Shown one piece after another: positions 39,652 through 54,183 of a stretch of DNA of 64,000 nt. The notes beneath the pieces are model-generated. The model was given only the letters and a program-made list of their open reading frames with translations. It did no database searches and was not told the origin of the DNA. This stretch comes from Cupriavidus respiraculi. Its GTDB lineage: Bacteria > Pseudomonadota > Gammaproteobacteria > Burkholderiales > Burkholderiaceae. Every line of letters begins with the position of its first letter. Positions within the stretch are counted from its first letter, which is position 1. A program made the translations under genes and the position numbers. The stretch spans positions 124,001-188,000 of the forward strand of contig NZ_CAJZAH010000006.1 in the NCBI RefSeq assembly GCF_914271545.1, given 5' to 3'.

Positions 39652-40082
39652 CAAGCAAAACGGAAACGACCATGAAAGTGCTGCAACCTCCCGACTGGGC
39701 GCCGCCGCGCGGCTATGCCAACGGCATCCTGACCGAATTCCAGGCCGGCAGCCGGCTGATTTTCGTCGGCGGGCAGATCGGCTGGAACGGCCAGTGCGAA
39801 TTCGAGACCGACGACTTCGCCGGGCAGGTGGCGCAGGCGCTGCGCAATATCGTCGCGGTGCTGGAGCAGGGCGGAGCGGGGCCGGCGCATATCGCCCGCA
39901 TGACCTGGTATGTGAAGAACAAGGCCGAATATGTGAACGCCTATCCGGCGATCGGCGAGCACTACCGCGCCATCATCGGGCGCCACTACCCGGCGATGTC
40001 GGCGGTCGAGGTGGCCGATCTGGTCGAGCCGCGCGCCAAGGTGGAGATCGAGGTCACGGCGGTGGTGCCGCCCGCGCCCTAG
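39648..40082 (+). CDS. RidA-family protein lacking the catalytic arginine
   Basis: A 144-residue YjgF/YER057c/UK114 protein. The fold is clear ([28 protein letters not shown] at the end). The conserved Arg that binds the imine carboxylate in true RidA deaminases, normally in a PARS context, is Met117 here (YPAMSAVEV). It is therefore unlikely to be a general 2-iminobutanoate deaminase. As the last gene of a probable aminobenzoate operon it may act on a pathway enamine/imine or have another role. Confidence 0.88.
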   Translation: MTSKTETTMKVLQPPDWAPPRGYANGILTEFQAGSRLIFVGGQIGWNGQCEFETDDFAGQVAQALRNIVAVLEQGGAGPAHIARMTWYVKNKAEYVNAYPAIGEHYRAIIGRHYPAMSAVEVADLVEPRAKVEIEVTAVVPPAP

Positions 40083-40456
40083 GCCGTCCGGCGGCCCGCG
40101 AGGGGAGGCCGGCGGGCGGTCCGGCAGCCGTCGCGGCGCGCATGCAAGTCCTTGAAAACTTGGAAAATTGCGCCGCGTGGGGTAGAATCCGAAAGTTTCG
40201 CTTTCAGAACCCTTCACCCTAGCGCCAACCGCATTCCACCTTCCGCCGCCCCCAGTCCGCCACGCCGGAATTCCCATCGCGACGCCGCCTGCCCAACCCG
40301 CACGGGCCCGGCAACGCAAGCAGTCCAGGGAAATCGCGTGCCGCGGCCGGCCCCGACAGTCCCGGCGCACCGCCGGCGCTGCGGCGCCCGAGCCAGTCAG
40401 GGGGCAAGAGGCGTCGATCAGGTCGGTCACGGGGTGAATCCAGCAGGAGCCTACCC
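40083..40456 (+). promoter_or_regulatory. intergenic region and long carA leader
   Basis: This 374-base gap contains no gene I can support. A promoter with TTGGAA (40160-40165) and TAGAAT (40183-40188), spaced 17 bases, would start transcription near 40195. That leaves about 260 bases of C-rich, poorly structured leader before carA. A small GAAAG-TTTCG-CTTTC stem lies near the start. Control by pyrimidines or arginine through this leader is possible but not evident. Confidence 0.6.
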
Positions 40457-41593
40457 GTGTTACCGTCTTTTCCGTCCGCCATTCTCGCGCTTGCAGACGG
40501 CACGGTCTTTCGTGGCTATTCCATTGGCGCTTCCGGCCATACCATCGGCGAAGTGGTGTTCAACACCGCGCTGACCGGTTACCAGGAAATCCTCACCGAC
40601 CCGAGCTATTCCCGGCAGATCGTCACCCTGACGTATCCGCATATCGGCAATGTCGGCGTCAACGTTGAGGATGTCGAAGCCACGAAAGTCCATGCCGCCG
40701 GCCTGATCATCAAGGATCTGCCGCTTCTGGCGTCCAACTTCCGCAAGGAACATACGCTCTCGCACTACCTGAAGCAGGAGAAGGTGCCCGCCATCGCCGG
40801 CATCGACACCCGCAAGCTGACCCGCATCCTGCGCGACAAGGGCGCGCAGAACGGCTGCATCCTGGCCGGCGAGGACAATGTGCAGAAGGCCATCGACCTG
40901 GCGCGTTCCTTCCCCGGCCTGGCCGGCATGGACCTGGCCAAGGTGGTGTCGGTCAAGGAACCGTACGAATGGAACCAGACCGAATGGGCGCTCTCGCGCG
41001 GCTACGGCAAGCAGACCGACCCGCGTTTCCATGTGGTCGCGTTCGACTACGGCGTGAAGTTCAACATCCTGCGCATGCTGGCAGAGCGCGGCTGCCGCAT
41101 CACGGTGCTGCCGGCCCAGTCGACCGCCGAGGACGCGCTGGCCTATAACCCGGACGGCATCTTCCTGGCCAATGGCCCGGGCGACCCCGAGCCGTGCGAC
41201 TACGCGATCCGCGCCACCCAGGAATTCCTGCGCCGCGGCATCCCGACCTTCGGCATCTGCCTGGGCCACCAGATCATGGGCCTGGCGGTCGGCGCCAAGA
41301 CGCTGAAGATGAAGGCCGGCCACCACGGCGCCAACCATCCGGTCAAGGACATGGACGACGGCCGCGTGGTGATCACCTCGCAGAACCACGGTTTCGCGGT
41401 GGACGCCAGCACGCTGCCGGCCAACGCCCGCGTGACGCACGTCTCGCTGTTCGACGGCACGCTGCAAGGCTTCGCACTGAACGACAAGCCGGCGTTCTGC
41501 TTCCAGGGCCACCCCGAGGCATCGCCGGGTCCGCACGACGTGGCGTACCTGTTCGACCGCTTCACGGCCATGATGGCCGACGCGAAGAAGTAA
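40457..41593 (+). CDS. carA: carbamoyl-phosphate synthase small subunit (glutaminase)
   Basis: Hydrolyses glutamine and channels ammonia to CarB for carbamoyl phosphate, feeding arginine and pyrimidine synthesis. The 378-residue protein begins at a GTG (40457) after CAGGAG. The class I amidotransferase triad is visible: Cys in [11 protein letters not shown], and His/Glu in [12 protein letters not shown]. The N-terminal CPSase_sm_chain domain has [19 protein letters not shown]. Confidence 0.96.
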   Translation: MLPSFPSAILALADGTVFRGYSIGASGHTIGEVVFNTALTGYQEILTDPSYSRQIVTLTYPHIGNVGVNVEDVEATKVHAAGLIIKDLPLLASNFRKEHTLSHYLKQEKVPAIAGIDTRKLTRILRDKGAQNGCILAGEDNVQKAIDLARSFPGLAGMDLAKVVSVKEPYEWNQTEWALSRGYGKQTDPRFHVVAFDYGVKFNILRMLAERGCRITVLPAQSTAEDALAYNPDGIFLANGPGDPEPCDYAIRATQEFLRRGIPTFGICLGHQIMGLAVGAKTLKMKAGHHGANHPVKDMDDGRVVITSQNHGFAVDASTLPANARVTHVSLFDGTLQGFALNDKPAFCFQGHPEASPGPHDVAYLFDRFTAMMADAKK

Positions 41594-41643
41594 GCGAGAG
41601 TCGCCAACGCTGCAACGATGTTTCGAAGAACGCAGGACGCCCG

Positions 41644-42315
41644 ATGAACGCCTTCATGCACGCCTCGCTCGGCATCACCGATTTCTGGACCTTCGTGGTC
41701 GGCACGATCTTCATCGTGCTGCTGCCGGGGCCGAACTCGATGTTCGTGCTGTCCGTGGCCGCCCAGCGCGGCGTGCGGCAGGGCTACCTGGGCGCATGCG
41801 GGGTGTTCCTCGGCGACGCCATCCTGATGGTGCTGTCCGCCGCGGGGGTCGCCTCGCTGCTCAAGGCGAGCCCCGGCCTGTTCTATGCGGTCAAGTATGT
41901 CGGCGCGGCCTACCTGGTGTGGATCGGCGTGCAGATGCTGCGCGGCGCGCTGCGCAGTTGGGCGAACCGCAACCAGCCGGCCGAAGCGGCCGCGGTGACG
42001 GTGGAAAAGGCCGGCAACCCGTTCCGCAAGGCGCTGGTGATCAGCCTGCTGAACCCCAAGGCGATCCTGTTCTTCATCTCGTTCTTTATCCAGTTCGTCG
42101 ATCCGCAGTTCGCGTATCCCGCGCTGTCCTTCGTGGTGCTGGGGCTGGTGTGCCAGGTCTGCAGCTTCGCCTACCTGACCGCGATCATCTTCGCGGGCGC
42201 GCGGCTGGCCGAGGTGTTCCGGCGCCGGCGGCGCCTGTCCGCGGGCATGGCCAGCGGCGTCGGCGGCATGTTCATCGGCTTCGGCGCGAAGCTGGCGACG
42301 GCCACCCTGAACTGA
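41644..42315 (+). CDS. LysE/RhtB-family amino-acid exporter (LeuE-like)
   Basis: A 223-residue inner-membrane exporter with six predicted helices. The LPGPNSMFVLSVAAQRGVRQ segment is the family hallmark, followed by NPKAILFFISFFIQFV. LeuE-like proteins export leucine and similar amino acids; the substrate here is unknown. It lies between carA and carB on the same strand (50 and 87 bases), so it is probably expressed with them. Confidence 0.9.
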   Translation: MNAFMHASLGITDFWTFVVGTIFIVLLPGPNSMFVLSVAAQRGVRQGYLGACGVFLGDAILMVLSAAGVASLLKASPGLFYAVKYVGAAYLVWIGVQMLRGALRSWANRNQPAEAAAVTVEKAGNPFRKALVISLLNPKAILFFISFFIQFVDPQFAYPALSFVVLGLVCQVCSFAYLTAIIFAGARLAEVFRRRRRLSAGMASGVGGMFIGFGAKLATATLN

Positions 42316-42402
42316 GACCGCGCCGGGCGACAGCCACCGACAACGTCATCCTGATATCCGGCCGGCCCGTGCCAAGCGAGCCGGCAACAAAGTGAGCGTG
42401 CA

Positions 42403-45651
<3,249 letters not shown>

Positions 45652-45674
45652 GCCCCCGCCGGCATTGCCGGGGA

Positions 45675-45705
45675 GTCCGCCGCAGTTGCTGCCGGCGGAC
45701 TTCTT
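45675..45705 (+). terminator. hairpin after carB
   Basis: GTCCGCCG pairs with CGGCGGAC, extended by CAG/CTG with one bulge, and is followed by TTCTT. It is a moderate intrinsic terminator or attenuator before greA. Confidence 0.6.
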
Positions 45706-45886
45706 GGCCTAAACTACCGGCAAAACCAAGGCGTCCCAGACGCCGATTCAACCCAAAGCCGCGGTTGAGCGGAAGTGCCTCCGGCCCTATGTCGTTGTGA
45801 TTGCGATGTCGAGCGATGTCGCACCCGACCTGTCCGGATGCATGATTCCTGCTCCGCTGCGGCTCATTTTTTTGCCTAACGAAGAC

Positions 45887-46363
45887 ATGAGCACGATTCC
45901 GATTACCAAGCGCGGCGCAGAACTCCTGAAGCAGGAGCTGCAACGCCTGAAGGCCGTCGAACGTCCCGCGGTGATCAATGCCATTGCGGAAGCGCGTGCC
46001 CAGGGCGATCTGTCCGAGAATGCGGAGTACGACGCCGCCAAGGAAAAGCAGGCGTTCATCGAGGGCCGGATCATGGAGGTCGAAGCGAAGCTGTCGGCCG
46101 CCCAGATCATCGACCCGACCCAGCTCGACACCGATGGCCGCATCGTGTTCGGCGCCACCGTCGACCTCGAGGACCTCGAGTCCGGCAAGCCGGTCAGCTA
46201 CCAGATCGTCGGCGAGGACGAGGCGGACCTGGACAACGGCAAGATTTCCGTCAGCTCGCCCATCGCGCGCGCATTGATCGGCAAGTTCGAAGGCGACGTG
46301 GCCACCGTGGTGGCCCCGGGCGGCGAACGCGAGTACGAGGTGATTACCGTCCGCTACGTCTGA
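45887..46363 (+). CDS. greA: transcription elongation factor GreA
   Basis: GreA rescues backtracked RNA polymerase by stimulating transcript cleavage. The 158-residue protein starts at [20 protein letters not shown]. The N-terminal coiled coil carries the acidic tip ([16 protein letters not shown]), and the C-terminal FKBP-like domain has [14 protein letters not shown]. The frame is open upstream to 45797 but the usual start is at 45887. Confidence 0.96.
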   Translation: MSTIPITKRGAELLKQELQRLKAVERPAVINAIAEARAQGDLSENAEYDAAKEKQAFIEGRIMEVEAKLSAAQIIDPTQLDTDGRIVFGATVDLEDLESGKPVSYQIVGEDEADLDNGKISVSSPIARALIGKFEGDVATVVAPGGEREYEVITVRYV

Positions 46364-46376
46364 CGACGGGCGCGCC

Positions 46377-46880
46377 GTGTTCTCCTCTTCCTATGCCCAC
46401 GAATCGCCGCTGCCGCACCGGCTCTTTCTGCTGTTGACGGTGGTGTGGGCGGGCAGCCTGTGGACCACCGGCTACATGGTGGCGCCCACGCTGTTCTCCG
46501 TGCTCCCGGCCCGCGAGATGGCCGGCATGGTGGCGGGGCATTTGTTCCGCAGCCAGGCCATTCTCGGGGTCGTCGTCGGCGTGCTGCAACTGGCGCTGTG
46601 CAACGTGATGATCCGCCGCGGCGCCGAGCGCTACCGCGCGCTGCGCTGGCTGGTGCTTGGCATGTTGTGCTGCGTGCTGGTGGGGTATTTCGGCATCCAG
46701 CCGTTCATGGAGAGCCTGCGGCAGAAGGCGGCGGCGCTGGGGATGGCGGTTTCCGCTTCCCCGTACCGCGGCCAGTTCGGCATGCTGCACGGCGTCTCCA
46801 GCGGCTTCTATCTGCTGCACAGCCTGCTGGCGCTGGCGCTGGTGTGGCGCAGTTCCGCGCCGCGGGCGTCGGGCGAGTAA
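46377..46880 (+). CDS. DUF4149 membrane protein
   Basis: A 167-residue inner-membrane protein with four hydrophobic segments and the DUF4149 start (VVWAGSLWTTGYMVAPTLFS). Function unknown. The GTG at 46377 is the only upstream in-frame start and has no clear ribosome site, so translation may depend on coupling to greA, 13 bases before it. greA-DUF4149 adjacency is common in Burkholderiaceae. Confidence 0.85.
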   Translation: MFSSSYAHESPLPHRLFLLLTVVWAGSLWTTGYMVAPTLFSVLPAREMAGMVAGHLFRSQAILGVVVGVLQLALCNVMIRRGAERYRALRWLVLGMLCCVLVGYFGIQPFMESLRQKAAALGMAVSASPYRGQFGMLHGVSSGFYLLHSLLALALVWRSSAPRASGE

Positions 46881-46937
46881 GGCCCGCAGGTCAGGCCGGG
46901 GCGGCGGCGTTGCGCCGGCCGCCCGGAACGCGGGCGC

Positions 46938-47435
46938 TCAGTCGAGCGCCTTCTTTTTGGGGCTGGCCTGCCGGGTCTTGGCGCGCTTGACGTTGCCGCC
47001 GGCGGTGACGCGCTCGTTGCCGAGGACGGTGACCGTGGAGCGGGTAGGGCGGCGATTCGGCGCGGCGCTGGGTTTGCGCACGGTGACCGTGCGCGGGGCG
47101 GCGCCACCGCGGGGGGCCATCCGGCCCAGGTCCTGCGGCTTGTTCTCCTTCAGGCGGGCCGGCCCGGGGCGCCAGACCACCAGCAGCTTGCCGATATGCT
47201 GGATCGGGGCGGCGTCCAGGCGGTCGCAGATTTCTTCATACATCGCGATGCGCGTCTCGCGCTCGTCGCCGAACACGCGGATCTTGATCAGGTCGTGCGA
47301 GGCGAGGCTGCGGTCGATCTCGGCCAGGACGGCCGGGGTCAGGCCCTCGGCACCGATCATCACGACGGGGTTCAGGCCATGGGCGCGCGAGCGAAGCTCG
47401 GAGCGCTGGGCGGGAATCAATTGAATGGCAGGCAT
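46938..47435 (-). CDS. yhbY: YhbY-type CRM-domain RNA-binding protein
   Basis: The 165-residue product has an N-terminal CRS1-YhbY (CRM) domain of about 95 residues, with IGAEGLTPAVLAEIDRSLAS and HELIKI-like HDLIKIRVFGDERE. YhbY associates with the pre-50S ribosome. After the domain comes a ~65-residue basic, low-complexity tail (TVTVRKPSAAPNRRPTRSTV) absent from the E. coli protein, probably extra RNA-binding surface. The start at 47435 (MPAIQLIPAQRSEL) is chosen over an upstream open frame. Confidence 0.9.
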   Translation of the reverse strand: MPAIQLIPAQRSELRSRAHGLNPVVMIGAEGLTPAVLAEIDRSLASHDLIKIRVFGDERETRIAMYEEICDRLDAAPIQHIGKLLVVWRPGPARLKENKPQDLGRMAPRGGAAPRTVTVRKPSAAPNRRPTRSTVTVLGNERVTAGGNVKRAKTRQASPKKKALD

Positions 47436-47683
47436 AGTAGGGTAACGGGGCGCGTGAGGCGCGCTGAATATGGGGCTGACCGGCAGGCGCATCCAAACGG
47501 GGCGAGCGGGCAGCCAGGCGGCTGGTAAGGCGCAGGGTTTGCGCAACGGCGCGTATTATCCGTCAAACCGGCGCGGCCGGGCGGCAAAATCGGCAGGACA
47601 GGGAAAAAGGCGGGGAAAAAATCGCACGGCGCCGCACGGCACGGGCGGGATGGGTACCGCGGATCCCAAGCAGGCATTCTGGA

Positions 47684-48349
47684 ATGGCCAAAAACAAGTT
47701 CAATCAGTCGTGGCTGCACGACCATATCAACGACCCCTACGTCAAAATGGCGCAGCGCGAGGGCTATCGCGCCCGCGCCGCCTACAAGCTCAAGGAGATC
47801 GACGAGGTCGACAAGCTGATCCAGCCGGGGCAGGTCATCGTGGACCTGGGCGCCGCGCCCGGTAGCTGGAGCCAATATGTGCGCAACAAGCTGGCGGCGT
47901 CGTCCCGCGCCCGGGATGGACATATCGACGGGGCGGTGATCGCCATCGACATGCTGCCGATGGAGCCGGTGGCCGACGTGTCCTTCATCCAGGGCGATTT
48001 CCGCGAGGAAGAGGTGTTCCGCCAGTTGGAGGCCATCGTGCTGGAGGCCTCGGGCGGCCGCAAGATCGACCTTGTTTTATCCGATATGGCCCCCAACCTA
48101 TCGGGCGTGGCCTCGGCGGACGCGGCGCGCATGGAATATCTGTGCGACCTGGCGCTCGAATTTGCCCAGGCCCACCTGAAGCCCGACGGAGCATTGCTGG
48201 TAAAGTGCTTCCACGGCAGCGGCTACAGCCAGATCGTGGAGAAGTTCAAGCGCCAGTTCAAGACGGTAGCCAAGCGTAAGCCCAAGGCGTCGCGCGACAA
48301 GTCGTCCGAAACCTTCATTCTGGGTCGTCAATTGAAGACCGTGGGTTGA
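47684..48349 (+). CDS. rlmE: 23S rRNA 2'-O-ribose methyltransferase
   Basis: RlmE (FtsJ/RrmJ) methylates the 2'-hydroxyl of U2552 (E. coli numbering) late in 50S assembly. The 221-residue protein has the SAM motif [16 protein letters not shown] and the K-D-K-E catalytic tetrad positions ([37 protein letters not shown]). It is followed by ftsH, as in many proteobacteria. Confidence 0.96.
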   Translation: MAKNKFNQSWLHDHINDPYVKMAQREGYRARAAYKLKEIDEVDKLIQPGQVIVDLGAAPGSWSQYVRNKLAASSRARDGHIDGAVIAIDMLPMEPVADVSFIQGDFREEEVFRQLEAIVLEASGGRKIDLVLSDMAPNLSGVASADAARMEYLCDLALEFAQAHLKPDGALLVKCFHGSGYSQIVEKFKRQFKTVAKRKPKASRDKSSETFILGRQLKTVG

Positions 48350-48470
48350 ACCCGGCACTATCGGGCCGCCTATCGGTCCGATAAAAACGCTATTCGCCCT
48401 TCGGGGCGGGCGCTGCATTACAATGCAATGCAGCTATCCGTTGGCAAGGCATTTGCAAAGGAGTTCGGCC

Positions 48471-50354
<1,884 letters not shown>

Positions 50355-50397
50355 CCGCAATACCGGCAAGCCAGCGCTGATTGCGCCGGCTGCCGAC

Positions 50398-50426
50398 AAG
50401 CCGGTGCCTTGCGCACCGGCTTTTTT
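50398..50426 (+). terminator. terminator after ftsH
   Basis: AAGCCGGTGC pairs with GCACCGGCTT around five bases, followed by TTTT. It lies between ftsH and folP, so folP probably depends on its own promoter or read-through. Confidence 0.88.
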
Positions 50427-50504
50427 CGTTCAGCGGCCGCTGATTCGCCTTGCCCGACGGTGGCCCGCCACACGGGCCGCCGTCCCGCCATCACGGGTTC
50501 CATC

Positions 50505-51362
50505 TTGCCGACTTCCTTCTTCCAGTGCGGGCGCTACCGCTTCGCACTCGACCGCCGCCCCCTGGTGATGGGCATCCTGAACGTCACGCCGGACTCCTTT
50601 TCGGACGGCGGGCAGCATGCCACGCGCGACACCGCGCTGCGCCATGCCGAGGCGATGATCGCTGAGGGCGTGGACGTCATCGACATCGGTGGCGAGTCCA
50701 GCCGGCCCGGCTCCGTGTCCCTGCCGCTCGACGAAGAACTGGCGCGCGTGATACCTGTCGTGGAGGCGCTGCGCGATTGCGGCAAGCCGCTCTCGGTCGA
50801 CACCTACAAGCCCGAGGTCATGCGCGCCGCGCTGGCTGCGGGGGCAGACCTGATCAACGATATCTGGGGCTTCCGGATGCCGGGCGCCATCGAGGCGGTG
50901 GCGGCGGGCGACGCTGGGCTGTGCGTGATGCATATGCAGCGCGATCCCGCCACGATGCAGGAAGACCCCCATTACGACGACGTGGTCGGCGAGGTACAAG
51001 CCTTTCTGGCCGAACGGGTCGCCGCGCTGCGGGCTGCCGGCGTGGCCGACGAACGCATCACGCTGGACCCGGGCTTCGGTTTCGGCAAGACGCCGGATCA
51101 CAACCTGCGCCTGCTCGGACAGTTGCCCCGCCTGGGCGTGGACGGTCTGCCACTGCTGGTGGGGCTGTCGCGCAAGTCCACGCTGGGCCGGATCCTGGGA
51201 GGCCGCCCGCCGCAGGGCCGCGTCGCGGCCAGCGTGGCGGCGGCGGTGTGCGCGGCGGAGCGCGGGGCCTATATCGTGCGGGTGCATGACGTACAGCCCA
51301 CCGTGGACGCGATCCGGACATGGTGGGCGGTGCGCCAGGAAGCCGTGCCGGCCGTGGAGTGA
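50505..51362 (+). CDS. folP: dihydropteroate synthase
   Basis: Condenses p-aminobenzoate with hydroxymethyldihydropterin pyrophosphate in folate synthesis and is the target of sulfonamides. Signature motifs are [14 protein letters not shown] and [11 protein letters not shown]. Later come [20 protein letters not shown] and [14 protein letters not shown]. No ATG exists near the expected N-terminus; a TTG at 50505 ([15 protein letters not shown]) gives 285 residues, the normal length, but lacks a clear ribosome site. Another TTG at 50409 lies inside the terminator and is unlikely. Confidence 0.93.
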   Translation: MPTSFFQCGRYRFALDRRPLVMGILNVTPDSFSDGGQHATRDTALRHAEAMIAEGVDVIDIGGESSRPGSVSLPLDEELARVIPVVEALRDCGKPLSVDTYKPEVMRAALAAGADLINDIWGFRMPGAIEAVAAGDAGLCVMHMQRDPATMQEDPHYDDVVGEVQAFLAERVAALRAAGVADERITLDPGFGFGKTPDHNLRLLGQLPRLGVDGLPLLVGLSRKSTLGRILGGRPPQGRVAASVAAAVCAAERGAYIVRVHDVQPTVDAIRTWWAVRQEAVPAVE

Positions 51363-51484
51363 CCGCCCTCGAGGCGACGAGAATCGATAACGCAAACGAC
51401 CCACAACCAAAATCACAGCGGGATCGCGGAAGCCGGGCTGGTCCGGCGCGCGTGACCCGCGCAGAACAATACGGAGAGGAACGT

Positions 51485-52831
51485 ATGACTCGCAAATATT
51501 TCGGGACTGATGGCGTGCGGGGCAGGGTAGGCGAGGCGCCGATCACGCCGGACTTCGTGATGCGCCTGGGCTACGCCGCCGGCAAGGTGCTGGCGCTGGG
51601 CGCGAAGCAGCAGTCTCAGGGCCGCCCCACCGTGCTGATCGGCAAGGACACGCGCATTTCCGGCTATATGCTCGAAGCGGCGCTGGAGGCCGGCTTCACG
51701 TCGGCCGGCGTGCACGTGCTGCTGACCGGGCCGTTGCCCACGCCAGGCGTGGCGTATCTGACCCGGGCGCTGCGCCTGGCGGCCGGCGTGGTGATATCCG
51801 CCAGCCACAATCCCTACTACGACAACGGCATCAAGTTCTTCTCGTCCGGCGGCGACAAGCTGCCCGACGAGGTGGAACTGGCGATCGAGGCGGAACTGGA
51901 GAAGCCGATGATCTGCGTGCGCTCGGACGACCTGGGCCGGGCGCGGCGCATCGAGGATGCGGCGGGCCGCTATATCGAGTTCTGCAAGAGCACTTTCCCC
52001 TACGATCTGGACCTGCATCAGCTCAAGCTGGTGGTGGACTGCGCCCATGGCGCGGCGTACCACATCGCACCGCACGTCTTCCATGAACTGGGCGCGGAGG
52101 TCATCACGATCGGCAACCAGCCCGACGGCCGCAATATCAACGCCGGCTACGGCGCGACGGCGCCGGAAAAGCTGATCGAGGCGGTCAAGACCCATGGCGC
52201 GGCGTTGGGTCTCGCCTTCGACGGCGATGCCGACCGGCTGCAGATGGTGGACGCGAGCGGGCGCCTGTTCAACGGCGACGAACTGCTCTACGCCATCGTC
52301 CAGGACCGTCTTGCGGCCGGCCAGCCCGTGCAGGGCGTGGTGGGCACGCTGATGACCAATATGGCCATCGAACTGGCGCTGCAACGCCAGGGTGTGGAGC
52401 TGGTGCGCGCCAAGGTGGGCGACCGCTACGTGCTGGAGGAACTGAACAAGCGCGGCTGGGTGGTGGGGGGCGAGGGCTCGGGCCATCTGCTGTGCCTGGA
52501 CCGGCATAGCACGGGCGACGGCATCGTGTCCGCGCTGCAGGTGCTGGCGGCGCTGCGGCGCAGCGGCAAGACGCTGGCGCAGATGCTGGAGGGCGTGTCG
52601 CTGTTCCCCCAGACGCTGATCAACGTGCGCGTGGAAAAGGGCTTCGACTGGCAGACGCACGCCGGCCTGAGCGCCGCCCGCGCGGCGGTGGAGCCGGAAC
52701 TGGCCGGCAAGGGCCGCGTCCTGATCCGGGCCTCCGGCACGGAGCCCGTGGTTCGGGTGATGGTGGAAGCCGAGCAGGTAGAGACTGCCGAACGCGCGGC
52801 GCAGACGCTCGCGGATGCGTTGCGTGCCTGA
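51485..52831 (+). CDS. glmM: phosphoglucosamine mutase
   Basis: Converts glucosamine-6-phosphate to glucosamine-1-phosphate for UDP-GlcNAc, hence for peptidoglycan and LPS. The 448-residue protein starts [13 protein letters not shown] after GGAGAGGA. The phosphoserine loop [17 protein letters not shown], the metal loop [13 protein letters not shown] and the C-terminal [14 protein letters not shown] are present. The ftsH-folP-glmM order is widely conserved. Confidence 0.96.
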   Translation: MTRKYFGTDGVRGRVGEAPITPDFVMRLGYAAGKVLALGAKQQSQGRPTVLIGKDTRISGYMLEAALEAGFTSAGVHVLLTGPLPTPGVAYLTRALRLAAGVVISASHNPYYDNGIKFFSSGGDKLPDEVELAIEAELEKPMICVRSDDLGRARRIEDAAGRYIEFCKSTFPYDLDLHQLKLVVDCAHGAAYHIAPHVFHELGAEVITIGNQPDGRNINAGYGATAPEKLIEAVKTHGAALGLAFDGDADRLQMVDASGRLFNGDELLYAIVQDRLAAGQPVQGVVGTLMTNMAIELALQRQGVELVRAKVGDRYVLEELNKRGWVVGGEGSGHLLCLDRHSTGDGIVSALQVLAALRRSGKTLAQMLEGVSLFPQTLINVRVEKGFDWQTHAGLSAARAAVEPELAGKGRVLIRASGTEPVVRVMVEAEQVETAERAAQTLADALRA

Positions 52832-52850
52832 AAGAGCACATATTGGTGAC

Positions 52851-52879
52851 AAAAACGCCGGCCGAGCCGGCGTTTTTTT
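52851..52879 (+). terminator. terminator after glmM
   Basis: AAAAACGCCGGC pairs with GCCGGCGTTTTT around CGA, followed by further Ts: a strong intrinsic terminator that isolates the Pho operon from glmM transcripts. Confidence 0.9.
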
Positions 52880-52944
52880 ATGGCGCTTTCATAACACCGA
52901 AACAGAAAACAAAAATTAAGGCCAGGCTTCAAGAACATTTCGCG

Positions 52945-53001
52945 ATGTCATGGAACTGTCACAGTCAGAGCCTAAAGTTCGGGATGTCAAAAATCTGTCA
53001 T
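52945..53001 (+). promoter_or_regulatory. two Pho boxes upstream of pstS
   Basis: Box 1 (52945-52962) reads ATGTCAT-GGAA-CTGTCAC, and box 2 (52984-53001) reads ATGTCAA-AAAT-CTGTCAT. Both fit the PhoB pattern of two CTGTCAT-like heptamers separated by four A/T-leaning bases. They lie 29-85 bases before the pstS start, the expected position for activation of the pst operon under phosphate starvation. Confidence 0.88.
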
Positions 53002-53029
53002 TCCCCAACCAATGTTCTCTGGAGGACAT

Positions 53030-54064
53030 ATGAAGCTGGTCAAGACTGCCGTAGCGGGCATCGTTTCGTTGATGACGGTGGGTTCCGCGTTTGCGGCAGA
53101 AATCACCGGTGCAGGCGCGTCTTTCCCCGCGCCCGTCTATTCCAAGTGGGCCGACGCCTACCAAAAGGCAACGGGTAACAAGGTCAACTATCAATCCATC
53201 GGTTCGTCGGGCGGCATCAAGCAGATCAATGCCAAGACGGTCGATTTCGGCGCCTCGGACGCTCCCCTGAAGGACGAGCAACTGGCCAAGGACGGTCTGG
53301 TCCAGTTCCCGACGGTCATCGGCGGCGTGGTCCCCGTGGTCAACCTGCAAGGCTTCAAGCCGGGCGACCTGACCATCAACGGCGAAGTGCTCGCCAACAT
53401 CTACCTCGGCAAGATCAAGAAGTGGGACGATCCCGCGATCAAGGCGCTGAACCCCAACGCCAAGCTGCCGAGCCAGGACATCCTGCCGGTGCGCCGCGCC
53501 GACGGTTCGGGCACCACCTTCATCTTCACCAACTACCTGTCCAAGGTCAGCGCGGACTGGAAGAACTCGGTGGGCGAAGGCACCACGGTGAACTGGCCGG
53601 GTGGCGGCACGGGCGGCAAGGGCAATGAAGGCGTGGCCGCCTTCGTGCAGCGCCTGAACGGTGCGATCGGCTACGTCGAGTACGCCTACGCCAAGCAGAA
53701 CAAGATGACCCACCTGAACATGAAGAATGCTTCGGGCGCGGTGGTTCAGCCGAGCGACGACTCCTTCAAGGCCGCCGCCGCCGGTGCGGACTGGAGCAAG
53801 ACGTACTACCAGATCCTGACCGAGCAGCCCGGCAAGGACGCCTGGCCGATCGCGGGCGCCACCTTCGTCCTGGTCCACAAGAGCCAGGCGAAGCCGGAGC
53901 AGGGCACCGAAGTGCTGAAGTTCTTCGACTGGGCCTACAAGAACGGCGGCACGATGGCGTCGGACCTGGACTACGTGCCGATGCCCGAGGCCGTGGTCAA
54001 GCAGATCCGCGCCACCTGGTCGAACAGCGTCAAGGACGCGTCCGGCAAGGCCGTGTTCAACTAA
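53030..54064 (+). CDS. pstS: periplasmic phosphate-binding protein
   Basis: The 344-residue binding protein of the PstSCAB high-affinity phosphate importer. A signal peptide ends at AFA-22/AEI. The mature N-terminus [20 protein letters not shown], the phosphate-site stretches [11 protein letters not shown] and DFGASDAPL and the later [16 protein letters not shown] are all family features. The start at 53030 follows GGAGGA; an in-frame ATG at 53012 is less likely. Confidence 0.97.
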   Translation: MKLVKTAVAGIVSLMTVGSAFAAEITGAGASFPAPVYSKWADAYQKATGNKVNYQSIGSSGGIKQINAKTVDFGASDAPLKDEQLAKDGLVQFPTVIGGVVPVVNLQGFKPGDLTINGEVLANIYLGKIKKWDDPAIKALNPNAKLPSQDILPVRRADGSGTTFIFTNYLSKVSADWKNSVGEGTTVNWPGGGTGGKGNEGVAAFVQRLNGAIGYVEYAYAKQNKMTHLNMKNASGAVVQPSDDSFKAAAAGADWSKTYYQILTEQPGKDAWPIAGATFVLVHKSQAKPEQGTEVLKFFDWAYKNGGTMASDLDYVPMPEAVVKQIRATWSNSVKDASGKAVFN

Positions 54065-54183
54065 GCGGCGCCCGAGCCCTGCCTGCCCGTGCGTGTTCCG
54101 GGCGGCAGGGCCCACCGTCCCGCCTTATCGCACCATCGCTCGCCCGCTAGGGCGCTTCTCCGAACCGAACGTTCTCGATCACC

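Noticed and set aside
48396-48424. Possible promoter with TACAAT before ftsH
   Set aside because: TACAAT is a fair -10 but no -35 element lies at the right distance and it does not match a heat-shock promoter, so it was not listed.
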